From: UBA11222 sp030652895
GTDB lineage: Bacteria > Pseudomonadota > Alphaproteobacteria > UBA11222
Direction: 5' to 3'
NCBI GenBank assembly: GCA_038318895.1
Contig: JBBQCS010000004.1
Span: 17,398 to 81,397, forward strand
Length of the DNA stretch: 64,000 nt
Under the pieces are notes generated by a model that worked only from the letters and a program-made list of their open reading frames with translations, did not search any database and had not been told where the DNA came from. This document shows positions 1 through 10,008 of this stretch, piece by piece; position 1 is the first letter of the stretch, and the number at the start of each line of letters is the position of its first letter. Both the position numbers and the translations under genes were made by a program.

Positions 1-1022
1 AGTTGGCTCGCTCCGCCCGTCAGTACGACGCGGCGTCCAGCAATCTCCTGCAACCCGCTTGCCGCCAGACGTTCGCGCACCAGCTCAAAGGTTTCTTCCA
101 GCCGCGGCTGAATTATTCCGTTCAGAATTGAGCGCGGCACATGATTGGCTGTCTCGCGGTCTTCCTCGCCAAGACGCGGCACGTCGATCATATCGCGTTC
201 ATCAGATGGACTGACTGTTGCGCTGCCATAGAGCGCCTTTACGCGCTCTGCGGTCGCATGACTCGTGGACAGGCCGAGCGCTATATCATTGGTAACATGA
301 ATACCGCCGGTCGGCACGATATCGAGATGCATCATATTACCGCCTGCAAAAACCGATAGTGTGGTGAGCCCGCCCCCCATATCGATGCAGGTGACACCTA
401 ATTCGGTCTCGTCCTCAACCAGACAGGCAAGGCCGCTGGCATAAGGCGACGCAACAAGGACGGCTACTTCCAGATGGCAACGCTCAATACATAGGGCCAG
501 ATTGCGAATGGGTCCCGGCGCCGCAGTTACGAAATGCAAATTCGTCCCCAACCGGTCGCCAAACATGCCGCGCGGGTCAGAGATGCCCTTGTGACCGTCC
601 AGCGAGTAGCCAATGGGGATTGCGTGAATCAGCTCACCTTCCAGATCATTGACCCGGGCCTGGCCCTGCCGGAGAACTTTTTTTACGTCCTGCTCGCGCA
701 CTTCGGGGGTCGGCACTGCAATTTCAGCGCTGATCATATGGCTGGCGGGCTGGCCACAGCTAAGGTTGACAATCACTTTGCGCACCGTTTCACGCGCCAT
801 GCGTTCAGCCATTTCAACGGCGGCGCTGATGGAACGCTCCGCATCCGCCATGTTGACGATAGCCCCGGCCTTGACGCCGCGGCTCTCATGGTGCCCCACC
901 CCCAGGATACGCGGACGCGGCGCATGAACAGAGCGGTCGGATTCAACGCGCGCGATAAAACAACTTACCTGCGACGTACCGATATCCAGTCCTGCGATAA
1001 TCCCGTTGCGTGCCGGCTGCAT
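1..1022 (-). CDS. ftsA: Cell division protein FtsA (partial, C-terminus outside window)
   Basis: Actin-like ATPase that ties FtsZ filaments to the membrane and recruits the late divisome. The ATG lies one base after the ftsQ stop; translation gives about 340 residues and runs off the left edge, so the C-terminal part and its membrane-targeting helix are not visible. Seen: the N-terminal actin-type phosphate loop (GLDIGTSQVSCF) near residue 10, and the second phosphate motif (CIDMGGGLTTLSVFAGG) about 200 residues in. Position at the end of the dcw cluster, after ftsQ, is the normal one; ftsZ would be expected just beyond the window. Confidence 0.95.
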   Translation of the reverse strand, partial: MQPARNGIIAGLDIGTSQVSCFIARVESDRSVHAPRPRILGVGHHESRGVKAGAIVNMADAERSISAAVEMAERMARETVRKVIVNLSCGQPASHMISAEIAVPTPEVREQDVKKVLRQGQARVNDLEGELIHAIPIGYSLDGHKGISDPRGMFGDRLGTNLHFVTAAPGPIRNLALCIERCHLEVAVLVASPYASGLACLVEDETELGVTCIDMGGGLTTLSVFAGGNMMHLDIVPTGGIHVTNDIALGLSTSHATAERVKALYGSATVSPSDERDMIDVPRLGEEDRETANHVPRSILNGIIQPRLEETFELVRERLAASGLQEIAGRRVVLTGGASQ

Positions 1023-1023
1023 G

Positions 1024-1905
1024 TTATGCGTTACCCCAGTATAATATGAATGTATGCAGGGCGGCTTCACGCTCCGGTTCCTTCGCGCGGCGTACAGCTT
1101 CCTGGGTCAACCGCACCACCACCCGGTTAGCCAGCCGTAGATCTACAAGTTCGATATCCCGGCCAAGCAGGCCATTATTTTGTTCGTACTGCGCAAGCTT
1201 GTGCCACGCTGCAAGCGGGTCCTGTTCGGGCAGGCGCACATCGATACCGTCCTTAAAGCGCATATTCCATCGCCGCTCGCCCACACGAATCGCCGCGGCC
1301 ACCCTGCGCTTCAGCTGCGGCTCCGATGCAAGCACGGCTATCAATTCTCCCGCAGCTTTGGGTGCGCCCTTGCCAACGATCAGCGGTAGATCAGGGTATT
1401 CAACAACGTCTTTCTCCGTAATTTCCACCCCTTCGCGATCCACCAGAACCATCTTCCCGTTGCGTTGCCAGATCGCAATCGGGCGCCGCTCAATCAACTC
1501 AATATGAATGGCGTCTGGCAGGTTACGCGTAATGCGCACTTCCTGTACCCAGGGCAGACTGGCGATACGGTCATGCACATCATTCAGGTCAACGTTCAGG
1601 ATCGAATCATTCTTAGCAATATTCAGTGCACCGAGCAATTCCTTAGGTTCCGTCTGGACCCGCCCGGCAACGGTTATTGAGCGAACCCTAAACCCCGCAT
1701 CGTGCAAAACCTGACGCATCGCCATTGCGGCCTGTTCGCCAACGGTCTGGACCCATCCGGAATAGAAGGCCGTAAAACCCGCCGCACCGGATATGACCAG
1801 AAGAATGGCGGTCAAACCTGCATAGCGCCGCCAGTTGCGGTGTTGCAGTTGCGGACGCCGCGATCCGCGGCTCTTTTGTTTTTTCTTTAGTTTCAGCGCG
1901 CGCAT
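1024..1905 (-). CDS. ftsQ: Cell division protein FtsQ
   Basis: Bitopic inner-membrane divisome protein that bridges early and late division proteins with FtsL and FtsB. The start chosen is an ATG preceded by GGAGGA seven bases upstream, which overlaps ddl by 13 bases; a longer frame adds nine residues with no better signal. The protein (293 aa) has a very basic cytoplasmic N-terminus, one membrane segment at about residues 30-50, then a POTRA domain (FRVRSITVAGR followed by ILNVDLNDVHDRIASLPWV) and an FtsQ-type C-terminal domain. It is one base upstream of ftsA. Confidence 0.95.
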   Translation of the reverse strand: MRALKLKKKQKSRGSRRPQLQHRNWRRYAGLTAILLVISGAAGFTAFYSGWVQTVGEQAAMAMRQVLHDAGFRVRSITVAGRVQTEPKELLGALNIAKNDSILNVDLNDVHDRIASLPWVQEVRITRNLPDAIHIELIERRPIAIWQRNGKMVLVDREGVEITEKDVVEYPDLPLIVGKGAPKAAGELIAVLASEPQLKRRVAAAIRVGERRWNMRFKDGIDVRLPEQDPLAAWHKLAQYEQNNGLLGRDIELVDLRLANRVVVRLTQEAVRRAKEPEREAALHTFILYWGNA

Positions 1906-2819
1906 GAGGCGTCCTCCACCAGCCAGCGGCACAAATCGCCAAATGAAATGCCAAGATACGCGGCTTGTTCCGGCACCAAGGATGTCGGCGTCATACCTGG
2001 CTGGGTGTTTATTTCCAGCAGATAAAGTCCATCACGTCCCGCAACGCTACTATCATAACGGAAATCCGCGCGGCTTACGCCACGACAGCCAAGCAATTGA
2101 TGCGCCGCCAGCGCTACATCCATCGCATGCTGGTAAACCTGCGCGTCCACATCCGCCGGGATCACATGCCGCGAACCGCCGGCAGCGTATTTCGCCTCGT
2201 AATCATAGAATTGGGTTTCGGGCACAATCTCCGTTACCGCCAGCGCGCGGTCCCCCATCACGACAACCGTCAGTTCATGACCGGGAATATAGCGCTCCAC
2301 CAGCACCGCATCGCCGAACGCCCAATTATCCGCGGCTATCTGCTGCGGCGGCGCATTATCGCCCTGGCGGACGATAAACACCCCGACGCTGGAACCTTCG
2401 GTAACCGGCTTCACCACATAAGGCGGGGACATGGGGTGTTTGACCCCTAGCGCATGGCGATCCATTACCATGCCTTCCGGGCTGGCGATCCCCGCATCGT
2501 GAAACAACCGCTTGGCCATCGGCTTATCCATTGCCGCCGCCGACGCCCGTACCCCGGAATGGGTATAGGGTATGCGCAACAGCTCGAGCATCCCCTGCAC
2601 GCAGCCATCTTCGCCCCAGCGGCCGTGCAGCGCATTAAAAACCACATCGGGTTTTAACTCCGCCAGAACGGTCGCAACCGTATCATCCACATCCACTTCG
2701 CTGACCCGGTATCCTTGCGCGCGCAATGCTTCGGCGCACTTGGCCCCGGACACAAGACTGACTTCGCGTTCAGCGGACCAGCCGCCTTTCAGCACCACGA
2801 CATGGCGGGCGGCATTCAT
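1893..2819 (-). CDS. ddl: D-alanine--D-alanine ligase
   Basis: Cytoplasmic ATP-grasp enzyme that joins two D-alanines for the MurF step. The start is set by an ATGA overlap with the murB stop, giving 308 aa, the usual DdlB length; the frame stays open 13 codons further up, but that would run into murB. Seen: N-terminal GGWSAEREVSL, ATP-grasp segments YVVKPVTEGSSVGV and DFRYD, and the C-terminal substrate loop EINTQPGMTPTSLVPEQA. Lies between murB and ftsQ, the common alphaproteobacterial order. Confidence 0.96.
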   Translation of the reverse strand: MNAARHVVVLKGGWSAEREVSLVSGAKCAEALRAQGYRVSEVDVDDTVATVLAELKPDVVFNALHGRWGEDGCVQGMLELLRIPYTHSGVRASAAAMDKPMAKRLFHDAGIASPEGMVMDRHALGVKHPMSPPYVVKPVTEGSSVGVFIVRQGDNAPPQQIAADNWAFGDAVLVERYIPGHELTVVVMGDRALAVTEIVPETQFYDYEAKYAAGGSRHVIPADVDAQVYQHAMDVALAAHQLLGCRGVSRADFRYDSSVAGRDGLYLLEINTQPGMTPTSLVPEQAAYLGISFGDLCRWLVEDASCAR

Positions 2820-3760
2820 GTACCCCCTCCCGGAGTCCCGATGCGTTGAATTTCCCAATTCAGCACCACGCCACAGACTTCCAGCACGCGGGCACGAACC
2901 TGCTCACCCAGCTGTTCCAGATCGGCCGCCGTCGCATCTCCGTCATTGATCAGAAAATTGCAGTGCTTCTCCGACACCATGGCGCCGCCCAGGCGCAAGC
3001 CCCGGCATCCCGCCGCATCTATCAGTTCCCAGGCCTTACGCCCAGTTGCTTTCGAATCGACCGGATTGGCAAACGTGCTGCCGCCGGTGCGTGCACCAAC
3101 GGGCTGGTTTGCACTGCGCTCGGCGGCAATTTCGGCCATGCGCGCGGAAATCGTATTTCGGTCGCCGGGCCTCCCGCGCACACTGATCCGTGTCAGGATC
3201 ACGTCCGCCGGAAAAGCGCTGCTGCGATAACCAAAGCCAGCTTGAGCACGCGTAAATTCCCGCGCGCGCCCTTGCCGGTCCACGCCTTGCGCACTGACAA
3301 ATATATCCTTGAGCTCGCCGCCGAACGCACCCGCATTCATGCGCGCGGCGCCGCCCATCGCACCGGGAATACCGCGCAGAAACTCCAACCCCGTCAGAGC
3401 CGCATCACGTGCCGCAGACGCCAGCTTGACATCCATCACCGCGGCGCCCGCATCAATAAGCCCGTCGCCATCAATCTGAATGTCGCTAAAACCCGCACCC
3501 AGTTGCACCACAACACCCCGGATACCACCGTCGCGGATCAGTAAATTCGAACCCGCGCCAATCACACTAACCGCGATATCATCAGGCAACCCGGCCAAAA
3601 AAGCCGCAAGATCCTGCGCGTCTGCGGGCTCAAATAAAATATCCGCCCGGCCGCCAACCCGGAACCATACCAGTTGCGCCAGATTAAAGTCCGCCCGCAC
3701 CCGCCCGCGCACGGATGGCAGACGGTCCAGCAATGACGGAATGGCGCGCCGGGCCATCAT
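2816..3760 (-). CDS. murB: UDP-N-acetylenolpyruvoylglucosamine reductase
   Basis: FAD enzyme that reduces the enolpyruvyl group to make UDP-N-acetylmuramate with NADPH. The start is an ATG overlapping the murC stop as ATGA, immediately followed by a second ATG; a 28-codon longer frame exists but would lie inside murC. The 314 aa protein shows FAD-binding AGSNLLIRDGGIRGVV near residue 80, GYRSSAFP, the catalytic-region GGSTFANP, and the C-terminal GGAMVSEKHCNFLIN motif. Length and motifs fit the type II MurB found in many alphaproteobacteria. Confidence 0.95.
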   Translation of the reverse strand: MMARRAIPSLLDRLPSVRGRVRADFNLAQLVWFRVGGRADILFEPADAQDLAAFLAGLPDDIAVSVIGAGSNLLIRDGGIRGVVVQLGAGFSDIQIDGDGLIDAGAAVMDVKLASAARDAALTGLEFLRGIPGAMGGAARMNAGAFGGELKDIFVSAQGVDRQGRAREFTRAQAGFGYRSSAFPADVILTRISVRGRPGDRNTISARMAEIAAERSANQPVGARTGGSTFANPVDSKATGRKAWELIDAAGCRGLRLGGAMVSEKHCNFLINDGDATAADLEQLGEQVRARVLEVCGVVLNWEIQRIGTPGGGT

Positions 3761-5184
3761 GCCGCGCCTGCCATTCGCGCGCGGCTGGCCATTTCTTCCG
3801 GCAAGGCGTTCGCCCATTGCGTTATGTTCCCCGCCCCCAGACAAACCACCAGATCGCCTGCCTCCGCCTCGGCCAAAACCAAAGCGCAGAGTTGCTCCTG
3901 CCCATCCAGGGCTATTACCCTGCGATGCCCGTGGGCGCGCAAGCCCTCGATCAGCCCGTCGCGGTCAGCGCCAGGGATCGGCTGCTCTCCTGCCGCATAG
4001 ACAGGCGCTATGATAACAATATCCGCGTCATTAAAGCAGGTGCAGAAATCCGCAAATAAATTGGCCAACCTGGAATATCGGTGCGGCTGCACGACGGCGA
4101 TGACCCTGCCCGCGCAGCTTTCACGGGCCGCACGCAGCACTGCGGCGATTTCCACCGGATGGTGGCCATAATCATCAACAACGCCAATACCGCCCCATTC
4201 GCCCGTGCGGGTAAAGCGGCGCTTGACGCCGGCAAATGCCGCCAGCGCGCGGCGCTGTATCTTGCGGTCGATTTTCAATTCCCGCGCCACGGCAATTGCC
4301 GCCAGACTGTTGCGCACATTATGAATGCCCGGCATCGGCAGTTTCATGCCTTCCATACGGCTGGTTTTGCCGGTGATCCGGTCGAAGAACTGCACATCAA
4401 AAGTCCAGATGTCGCCATCGGCCTGAATATTTACTGCGCGCACTTCGGCCTGCGGCGACGTGCCGTAGCTGACACAGCGCCGGTCCCGTACCCGCCCCAC
4501 CAGGGCCTGCACTTCAGGATGATCAATGCACACCACGGCGCAACCATAGAATGGCACATTCTCGACAAAGGTATCAAAGGCGCGGCGCAGTGCGTCAAAA
4601 TCCTGATAAAAGTCGAGATGTTCTGGATCAATATTGGTCACTACTGCAATCGTCGGCGGCAGCTTGGTAAAGGTGCCGTCGGATTCATCCGCTTCGACCA
4701 CCATCCAGTCGCCATCACCCAGCCGCGCATTGGCGCCATATGCATTGATAATGCCACCATTTATCACGGTGGGATCGAAGCGCGCCGCATCCAGCAGGCA
4801 TGCCACCATCGATGTGGTCGTGGTTTTGCCGTGGGTGCCGGCAACCGCAACACACCATTTCAGGCGCATGAGTTCGGCCAGCATTTCGGCACGCCGCACC
4901 ACCGGCAACGCGCGCTCCCGCGCGGCAATCAGTTCAGGATTATCGGCCTTGATCGCACTTGATACGACCACCACCCGCGCTTTGCCAAGATTTTCCGCCG
5001 ACTGCCCGATCGCCACTGGAATGCCAAGTCCACGCAGACGCGTAACATTGGCACCATCGGAACGATCAGAGCCCTGCACCTGATAGCCAAGATTGCACAT
5101 CACTTCGGCAATGCCGCTCATGCCGATGCCGCCGATACCCACGAAATGAATCCAGCCAATATCAAGAGGAAGCCGCGTCATCAT
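3757..5184 (-). CDS. murC: UDP-N-acetylmuramate--L-alanine ligase
   Basis: First amino-acid-adding Mur ligase, ATP dependent, cytoplasmic. 475 aa, the usual length. Seen: N-terminal UDP-binding FVGIGGIGMSGIAEV, P-loop GTHGKTTTTSM near residue 115, EADESDGTF, and the C-terminal DDYGHHPVEI motif that marks MurC. The start overlaps the murG stop by four bases (ATGA) and is followed by a second ATG. The stop overlaps the murB start in the same way, so translation through this part of the operon is probably coupled. Confidence 0.97.
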   Translation of the reverse strand: MMTRLPLDIGWIHFVGIGGIGMSGIAEVMCNLGYQVQGSDRSDGANVTRLRGLGIPVAIGQSAENLGKARVVVVSSAIKADNPELIAARERALPVVRRAEMLAELMRLKWCVAVAGTHGKTTTTSMVACLLDAARFDPTVINGGIINAYGANARLGDGDWMVVEADESDGTFTKLPPTIAVVTNIDPEHLDFYQDFDALRRAFDTFVENVPFYGCAVVCIDHPEVQALVGRVRDRRCVSYGTSPQAEVRAVNIQADGDIWTFDVQFFDRITGKTSRMEGMKLPMPGIHNVRNSLAAIAVARELKIDRKIQRRALAAFAGVKRRFTRTGEWGGIGVVDDYGHHPVEIAAVLRAARESCAGRVIAVVQPHRYSRLANLFADFCTCFNDADIVIIAPVYAAGEQPIPGADRDGLIEGLRAHGHRRVIALDGQEQLCALVLAEAEAGDLVVCLGAGNITQWANALPEEMASRARMAGAA

Positions 5185-6356
5185 GCTGCAACCCTCCTGA
5201 AAAACGGGATTACCTTGCCGCCACCGCCACCGCCCTTTTTGGGCAGCCCGGCTTTGCGCGGCGCCAGGCGCTCAACCATATCCGCCAGCGCCTTGACGGC
5301 GTCCGGCCGGCCAAGGCCGTGGGCCGCGCCGGCTGCAACAGCAAGTTGTTGCGGATTACGCAACAAATTCTGCAAGCGCTTGGCGAGAACTGCGGCTGTC
5401 ATTTCCGCTTCCGGCATAACCCATGCCGCACCGGCATCCGCCAGGGCCTGCGCATTGGCAAGCTGCTGCTGATCCGCGTGATGCGGATACGGAACCAAAA
5501 TTGATGGCACACCCGCCGCTGTCAACTCGCTCACGGTTGTCGCTCCCGATCGCGCGATAACCAGATGCGCCCGGGTAAGCTGTGCGGGCATGTCGCGGAT
5601 GAATTCCGTCAGTTCCACCTGCACGCCGGTTCGCGCATAAGCCTTGCGGGCCTGCTCCAGATCGGCGCCACGGCATTGCTGCACGATGCGTAACCGGGTA
5701 CTGACGCCGGGTGGCAGCATGGCGATGGCCGCAGGCACAGTCTCACTTAATATACGCGCGCCCTGACTGCCGCCGAATATCAGCAGGTTAAACGGCGCAT
5801 CCAGCGTGGGCGCGTCATAAAGGCATCCATAACTCGCGGCAATATCGGCGCGCACCGGATTTCCGGTAACAGACACCTTGACCTGATCGATCGCACGCAA
5901 CCCGCGCATGCCTTCAACGGAGGCGGCAATGCCACTGACCCGGTGTGCAATCAGACGATTGACCTTGCCGAGCACGGCATTTTGTTCGTGCAGCGCCGTC
6001 GGAACCCCCAGCCATATCGCCGCCGCCATCGCCGGTAACGCCGGATAACCCCCAAAGCCTATAACAAGCGCCGGAGGGTTCTGACGCAACAGACGAAGCG
6101 CCTCGAATGTGCCAATAACAATCGACGCCGCCGCGCGCAATTTCGCCAGCGCGTTGCCCGCAGGATTTCTCGCTTTAATCACATGCACGTTGATGCGCCC
6201 AAACGATGATGCGAACGCCGCGCCGCGCGCATCGGTAATCAACGCCACAGAACGTCCGCGCGCGCGCAGCTCCTGCGCCAGTGCTTCGGCGGGAAACATG
6301 TGCCCGCCGGTGCCGCCGGCAGACAAGACGATGGGCACGTCGTTTTGCTCTGTCAT
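5181..6356 (-). CDS. murG: UDP-GlcNAc:lipid I N-acetylglucosaminyltransferase MurG
   Basis: Peripheral membrane GT28 enzyme that converts lipid I to lipid II. 391 aa. Seen: glycine loop SAGGTGGHMFPAEALA near the N-terminus, GFGGYPALP, HEQNAVLGKVNR, the second-domain GGSQGARIL, and the donor-binding ARSGATTVSEL followed by YPHHADQQQLANA. The C-terminus is unusual in carrying a run of six glycines between basic segments before the last dozen residues. Coupled by four-base overlaps to ftsW upstream and murC downstream. Confidence 0.97.
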   Translation of the reverse strand: MTEQNDVPIVLSAGGTGGHMFPAEALAQELRARGRSVALITDARGAAFASSFGRINVHVIKARNPAGNALAKLRAAASIVIGTFEALRLLRQNPPALVIGFGGYPALPAMAAAIWLGVPTALHEQNAVLGKVNRLIAHRVSGIAASVEGMRGLRAIDQVKVSVTGNPVRADIAASYGCLYDAPTLDAPFNLLIFGGSQGARILSETVPAAIAMLPPGVSTRLRIVQQCRGADLEQARKAYARTGVQVELTEFIRDMPAQLTRAHLVIARSGATTVSELTAAGVPSILVPYPHHADQQQLANAQALADAGAAWVMPEAEMTAAVLAKRLQNLLRNPQQLAVAAGAAHGLGRPDAVKALADMVERLAPRKAGLPKKGGGGGGKVIPFFRRVAA

Positions 6357-7498
6357 GGCGAACGCCCCACAGATGCACCGCCGATGGCAACCCCCGGGCG
6401 TTTGCGCAGCAAGGCCAAAATCATGCCCACAGTCACTGACAAAGCCAGCAGGGATGAACCGCCATAACTGATAAAGGGCAGGGTCATGCCTTTGGAGGGC
6501 AGCAGGTTCAGGTTGACGGCCATATTAATGGCCGCCTGCAACCCGAACAGAAAAATCAGCCCGGAAGCCGCAAGCTGTACAAAATGATCTTCCGCTGCAA
6601 AGGCGCGCGCCAGACCGCGCAGCACAATAAAAGCAAACAAACCGACCAGCAGCAGGCAGGCAATCATGCCGAATTCCTCACCAACCACGGCAAAGATATA
6701 ATCCGTGTGCGCATCTGGCAGAATACGCTTGACCGTCCCTTCACCCGGCCCACGGCCAAACGGACCACCCTGCATAAATGCATTCATGGCCGTGGTGACC
6801 TGAAACGTGTCGCCGGACGACGGATCAAGAAAACGGTCAATACGGCTGGTGACGTGCGGCACATACATATAGGAAAAAACGCCCCCCACCACGCCAGCGC
6901 CCAGAAGCCCCCCAACCAGAAGCATCGGCATGCCGGCGACAAAAAACATGGCGCCAATAACGACGGTCAGCAAAAACGCCTGGCCAAAATCCGGCTGCAT
7001 GGCGAGCATGCCTACCGATATCGCCCATGCGCTGAGGGCGATCAGATTACCCGGCACCCCAGAGTTACGGTTTTGTTCAGAAAACATCCAGGCCGCAAAC
7101 ACGATCAGGGCGGGTTTCATAAACTCTGATGGCTGCAGAGACATACCAGCCAGCGACAGCCAACGCTGTGCACCATTTCGCTCTTCTCCAATGGTCAACG
7201 TCAGAACCATCATAGCCAGCGCGCCGATAAACAGACCGACCGCCATCCTCTTGACGTTGTTTGGCGACACCATCGACGTGCCTAACAATATGGTCAGCGC
7301 CAGGGGCAACATCATCAAATGCTTTTTTACAAAGAAATAGCTGTCCACATTGATGCGTTCCGCTACTGGCGGACTGGCGGCCAGTGTAAGCAATGTACCG
7401 ATGAGGATCAGCGAACCAATAGCGCCCAGGATCCAGCGATCCACGGTCCACCACCATTGGCCAAGAATACTCGTATCGGTACGGGTAAAACTGCTCAC
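6353..7498 (-). CDS. ftsW: Lipid II polymerase / SEDS protein FtsW
   Basis: Polytopic septal peptidoglycan glycosyltransferase that works with FtsI. The longest frame starts 21 bases earlier with ATG inside murD, but a GTG that overlaps the murD stop as GTGA fits the coupling pattern of its neighbours and is preferred (381 aa). About ten hydrophobic segments are visible, together with the SEDS signature SKGMTLPFISYGGSS close to the C-terminus and the conserved GPFGRGPGEG loop. FtsW rather than RodA is inferred from its place between murD and murG. Confidence 0.93.
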   Translation of the reverse strand: MSSFTRTDTSILGQWWWTVDRWILGAIGSLILIGTLLTLAASPPVAERINVDSYFFVKKHLMMLPLALTILLGTSMVSPNNVKRMAVGLFIGALAMMVLTLTIGEERNGAQRWLSLAGMSLQPSEFMKPALIVFAAWMFSEQNRNSGVPGNLIALSAWAISVGMLAMQPDFGQAFLLTVVIGAMFFVAGMPMLLVGGLLGAGVVGGVFSYMYVPHVTSRIDRFLDPSSGDTFQVTTAMNAFMQGGPFGRGPGEGTVKRILPDAHTDYIFAVVGEEFGMIACLLLVGLFAFIVLRGLARAFAAEDHFVQLAASGLIFLFGLQAAINMAVNLNLLPSKGMTLPFISYGGSSLLALSVTVGMILALLRKRPGVAIGGASVGRSP

Positions 7499-8910
7499 AC
7501 TGTACTCCCGCTCACGCACTTCCCCGCATGCTCTGACACCAGTTTACGGAACGCCTCGCCGCGCGCTTCAAAATTATCGAACTGATCAAACGAAGCGCAA
7601 GCCGGAGACAGCAACACCACCGCACCGCATTCCTGCGCCGAATCCCTGACTGACGCCGCAACCGCGTTCGCCAGATCACCGCACTGCTGATACGCCACCC
7701 GCCCGTCCAATATTTCGGCAAATGCCATTGCCGCTTCCCCAATCAGATAGGCTTTACGGACTCGCGGAAAGAACGGCGCCAGCGAATCAATTCCACCTGC
7801 TTTAGCAACCCCACCAAGAATCACATAGACGCTATCATAGCAAGCCAATGCGCGCGCGGTAGCATCTGCATTTGTGGCTTTTGAATCATTGATGAACCGA
7901 ACGCCTTTCACATGACCGACTTCTTCCATGCGATGCGCCAGCCCGGAAAAACTTTCCAGCCCGGCCACTATCTGCCCGCGCGCTATTCCCAAGGCCTGCG
8001 CCGCCGCATACGATGCCGCTGCGTTCTGCCAGTTATGCGCGCCGGGCAGCCGCGTTAGCCGGGTTAAATCGGTCACTTTCTGAGGGTCACCGGACAGCGC
8101 ATCAAATAAAACTCCATCCTGCACATAGACGCCAGGCACAGCCGGGACATGCGCCACTGCGACCGGGTTGACCCGCACGCCGCTGGCCCGCAACGCATCA
8201 CACACACTCACCCCATGCACGTCATCCATGCCGACAACCGCTGCGCCATTCTGGGCAAGGCCGTCAAATATCCGCCGTTTCGCTGCGACATACCCGGACA
8301 GGCTGCCGTGCCGGTCAATATGGTCCGCAGTAATATTAAGCCAGACCGCCACGTCCGCGCCTGTCGGGCCGGTCAGATCAAGCTGATAGGACGACATCTC
8401 CAGCACATACACGCCGTCGGGATCAAGCACGTCCAGATCAAGCGCCGCCGTGCCGATATTGCCACCGACCTGCACCGCGAGCCCGGCTTCGCGCACCAGA
8501 TGCCCAATCAATGCGGTCGTTGTTGACTTGCCATTGGTGCCAGTTACCAGCACCAGTCTGGTTGCCGGAAAATTCGCGCGCCGCGCCCGGAAAAACAGCT
8601 CCACGTCGCCGATCACGTCACAGCCTGCTGCGATGGCGGCCCGCACCACGGCATGGGGGGCCGGGAAATGCAGCGGCACCCCGGGGCTCAACACCAACGC
8701 GGCAATTTCTGTCCAATCAATAGCCGCAAGATCCGCAAACGTCACACCCGATCCCAGCACAGAGCTGGCGTCATCACGGCGCGCCTGCGCATCGTCCCAC
8801 GCCACGACGTCGCTGCCGCCCTGCAACAACGCCCGGGCGGCAGAAATCCCGGTCCGGGCAAGCCCGAAAACGGCGACTTTTTTTCCTGCAAAGGCGGTTG
8901 CGGCGATCAT
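7495..8910 (-). CDS. murD: UDP-N-acetylmuramoyl-L-alanine--D-glutamate ligase
   Basis: Second Mur ligase; adds D-glutamate. 471 aa. Seen: Rossmann-like N-terminus VAVFGLARTGISAA, P-loop GTNGKSTTTALIGHL near residue 120, EMSSYQLDLT, and the C-terminal NDSKATNADATARAL typical of MurD. The mraY stop lies three bases upstream, and the stop overlaps the preferred ftsW GTG start. Confidence 0.97.
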   Translation of the reverse strand: MIAATAFAGKKVAVFGLARTGISAARALLQGGSDVVAWDDAQARRDDASSVLGSGVTFADLAAIDWTEIAALVLSPGVPLHFPAPHAVVRAAIAAGCDVIGDVELFFRARRANFPATRLVLVTGTNGKSTTTALIGHLVREAGLAVQVGGNIGTAALDLDVLDPDGVYVLEMSSYQLDLTGPTGADVAVWLNITADHIDRHGSLSGYVAAKRRIFDGLAQNGAAVVGMDDVHGVSVCDALRASGVRVNPVAVAHVPAVPGVYVQDGVLFDALSGDPQKVTDLTRLTRLPGAHNWQNAAASYAAAQALGIARGQIVAGLESFSGLAHRMEEVGHVKGVRFINDSKATNADATARALACYDSVYVILGGVAKAGGIDSLAPFFPRVRKAYLIGEAAMAFAEILDGRVAYQQCGDLANAVAASVRDSAQECGAVVLLSPACASFDQFDNFEARGEAFRKLVSEHAGKCVSGSTV

Positions 8911-8913
8911 GCT

Positions 8914-10002
8914 TTATCTCAGCTTGAGAGACGAAAGACCAATCATCGCCAGAACCAGGGCAATGATCCAGAAACGGATGACAATTGTCGATTCCTCCCA
9001 TCCGCGCTTTTCGAAATGATGATGGATCGGCGCCATCGCGAAGACGCGCTTTCCAGTCATTTTGAACGACGCGACCTGAACGATCACCGACACGGCCTCA
9101 AGCACGAACAATCCGCCGACGATCGCCAGAACAATTTCGTGCTTGGTTACAACGGCGATCGCACCCAGCGCCCCGCCCAGCGACAGGGATCCGGTGTCGC
9201 CCATCATTACCGTCGCGGGCGGCGCATTGAACCATAAAAAACCAAGTCCCGCGCCCACGACAGCGCCAGCGAAAACCGCCAATTCTCCAGCACCCGGCAC
9301 AGGTAATATCTGCAGATAATTGGCGTAGACGGCGTTACCCACCAGATAGGCAATAAATGCAAAACTGGCTGAAGCGATCATCACCGGCATGATGGCAAGC
9401 CCGTCAAGGCCATCCGTCAGGTTGACCGCATTGGACGCCCCGACAATGACAAACACCGCCATCGGCAGGAACAGCCAGCCCAGGTCAACCAGAACATTCT
9501 TCAAGAACGGTATAGCCAGCATATCAGCCTGTGCAGGAGCCGCATTCGCGCTGATCCACCATACCACTATCGCGGCGATAACGATTTCGCATGCGAGCTT
9601 GATCTTGCCGGGCACACCCTTGCTATTGCGCTTGCTGACTTTCAGATAGTCGTCAGCAAACCCCACCAGTCCAAACCCGATCGTGACCGCCAGCACCGCC
9701 CAAACATAATGATTGGACAAATCAGCCCACAGCAGGGTGCCTGACATTATGCCAAACAATATCAGAAACCCGCCCATCGTGGGCGTGCCTGCTTTGGTAA
9801 TGATATGGCTTTGCGGACCATCCTCACGGATTGGCTGCCCGCCGGGCTGATTCCGCTTCAACAGGCGGATAATTGCCGGACCAAACAGGAAGCTCAAAAA
9901 CAGCGCCGTCATCAACGCCCCGCCGGTGCGGAAAGTCAGATAGCGAAACAGGTTGAAAACACCAATGTCGTCCGCTAACGGAAAAAATAAATTATACAGC
10001 AT
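8914..10002 (-). CDS. mraY: Phospho-N-acetylmuramoyl-pentapeptide transferase MraY
   Basis: Integral membrane enzyme that transfers phospho-MurNAc-pentapeptide to undecaprenyl phosphate, making lipid I. 362 aa with about ten hydrophobic helices. Seen: cytoplasmic TPTMGG motif, FADDYLKV with the catalytic aspartate pair, NAVNLTDGLDGLA, MGDTGSLSLGG and the HHHFEKRGW loop near the C-terminus. Six bases follow the murF stop. Confidence 0.98.
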   Translation of the reverse strand: MLYNLFFPLADDIGVFNLFRYLTFRTGGALMTALFLSFLFGPAIIRLLKRNQPGGQPIREDGPQSHIITKAGTPTMGGFLILFGIMSGTLLWADLSNHYVWAVLAVTIGFGLVGFADDYLKVSKRNSKGVPGKIKLACEIVIAAIVVWWISANAAPAQADMLAIPFLKNVLVDLGWLFLPMAVFVIVGASNAVNLTDGLDGLAIMPVMIASASFAFIAYLVGNAVYANYLQILPVPGAGELAVFAGAVVGAGLGFLWFNAPPATVMMGDTGSLSLGGALGAIAVVTKHEIVLAIVGGLFVLEAVSVIVQVASFKMTGKRVFAMAPIHHHFEKRGWEESTIVIRFWIIALVLAMIGLSSLKLR

Positions 10003-10008
10003 CCCTGC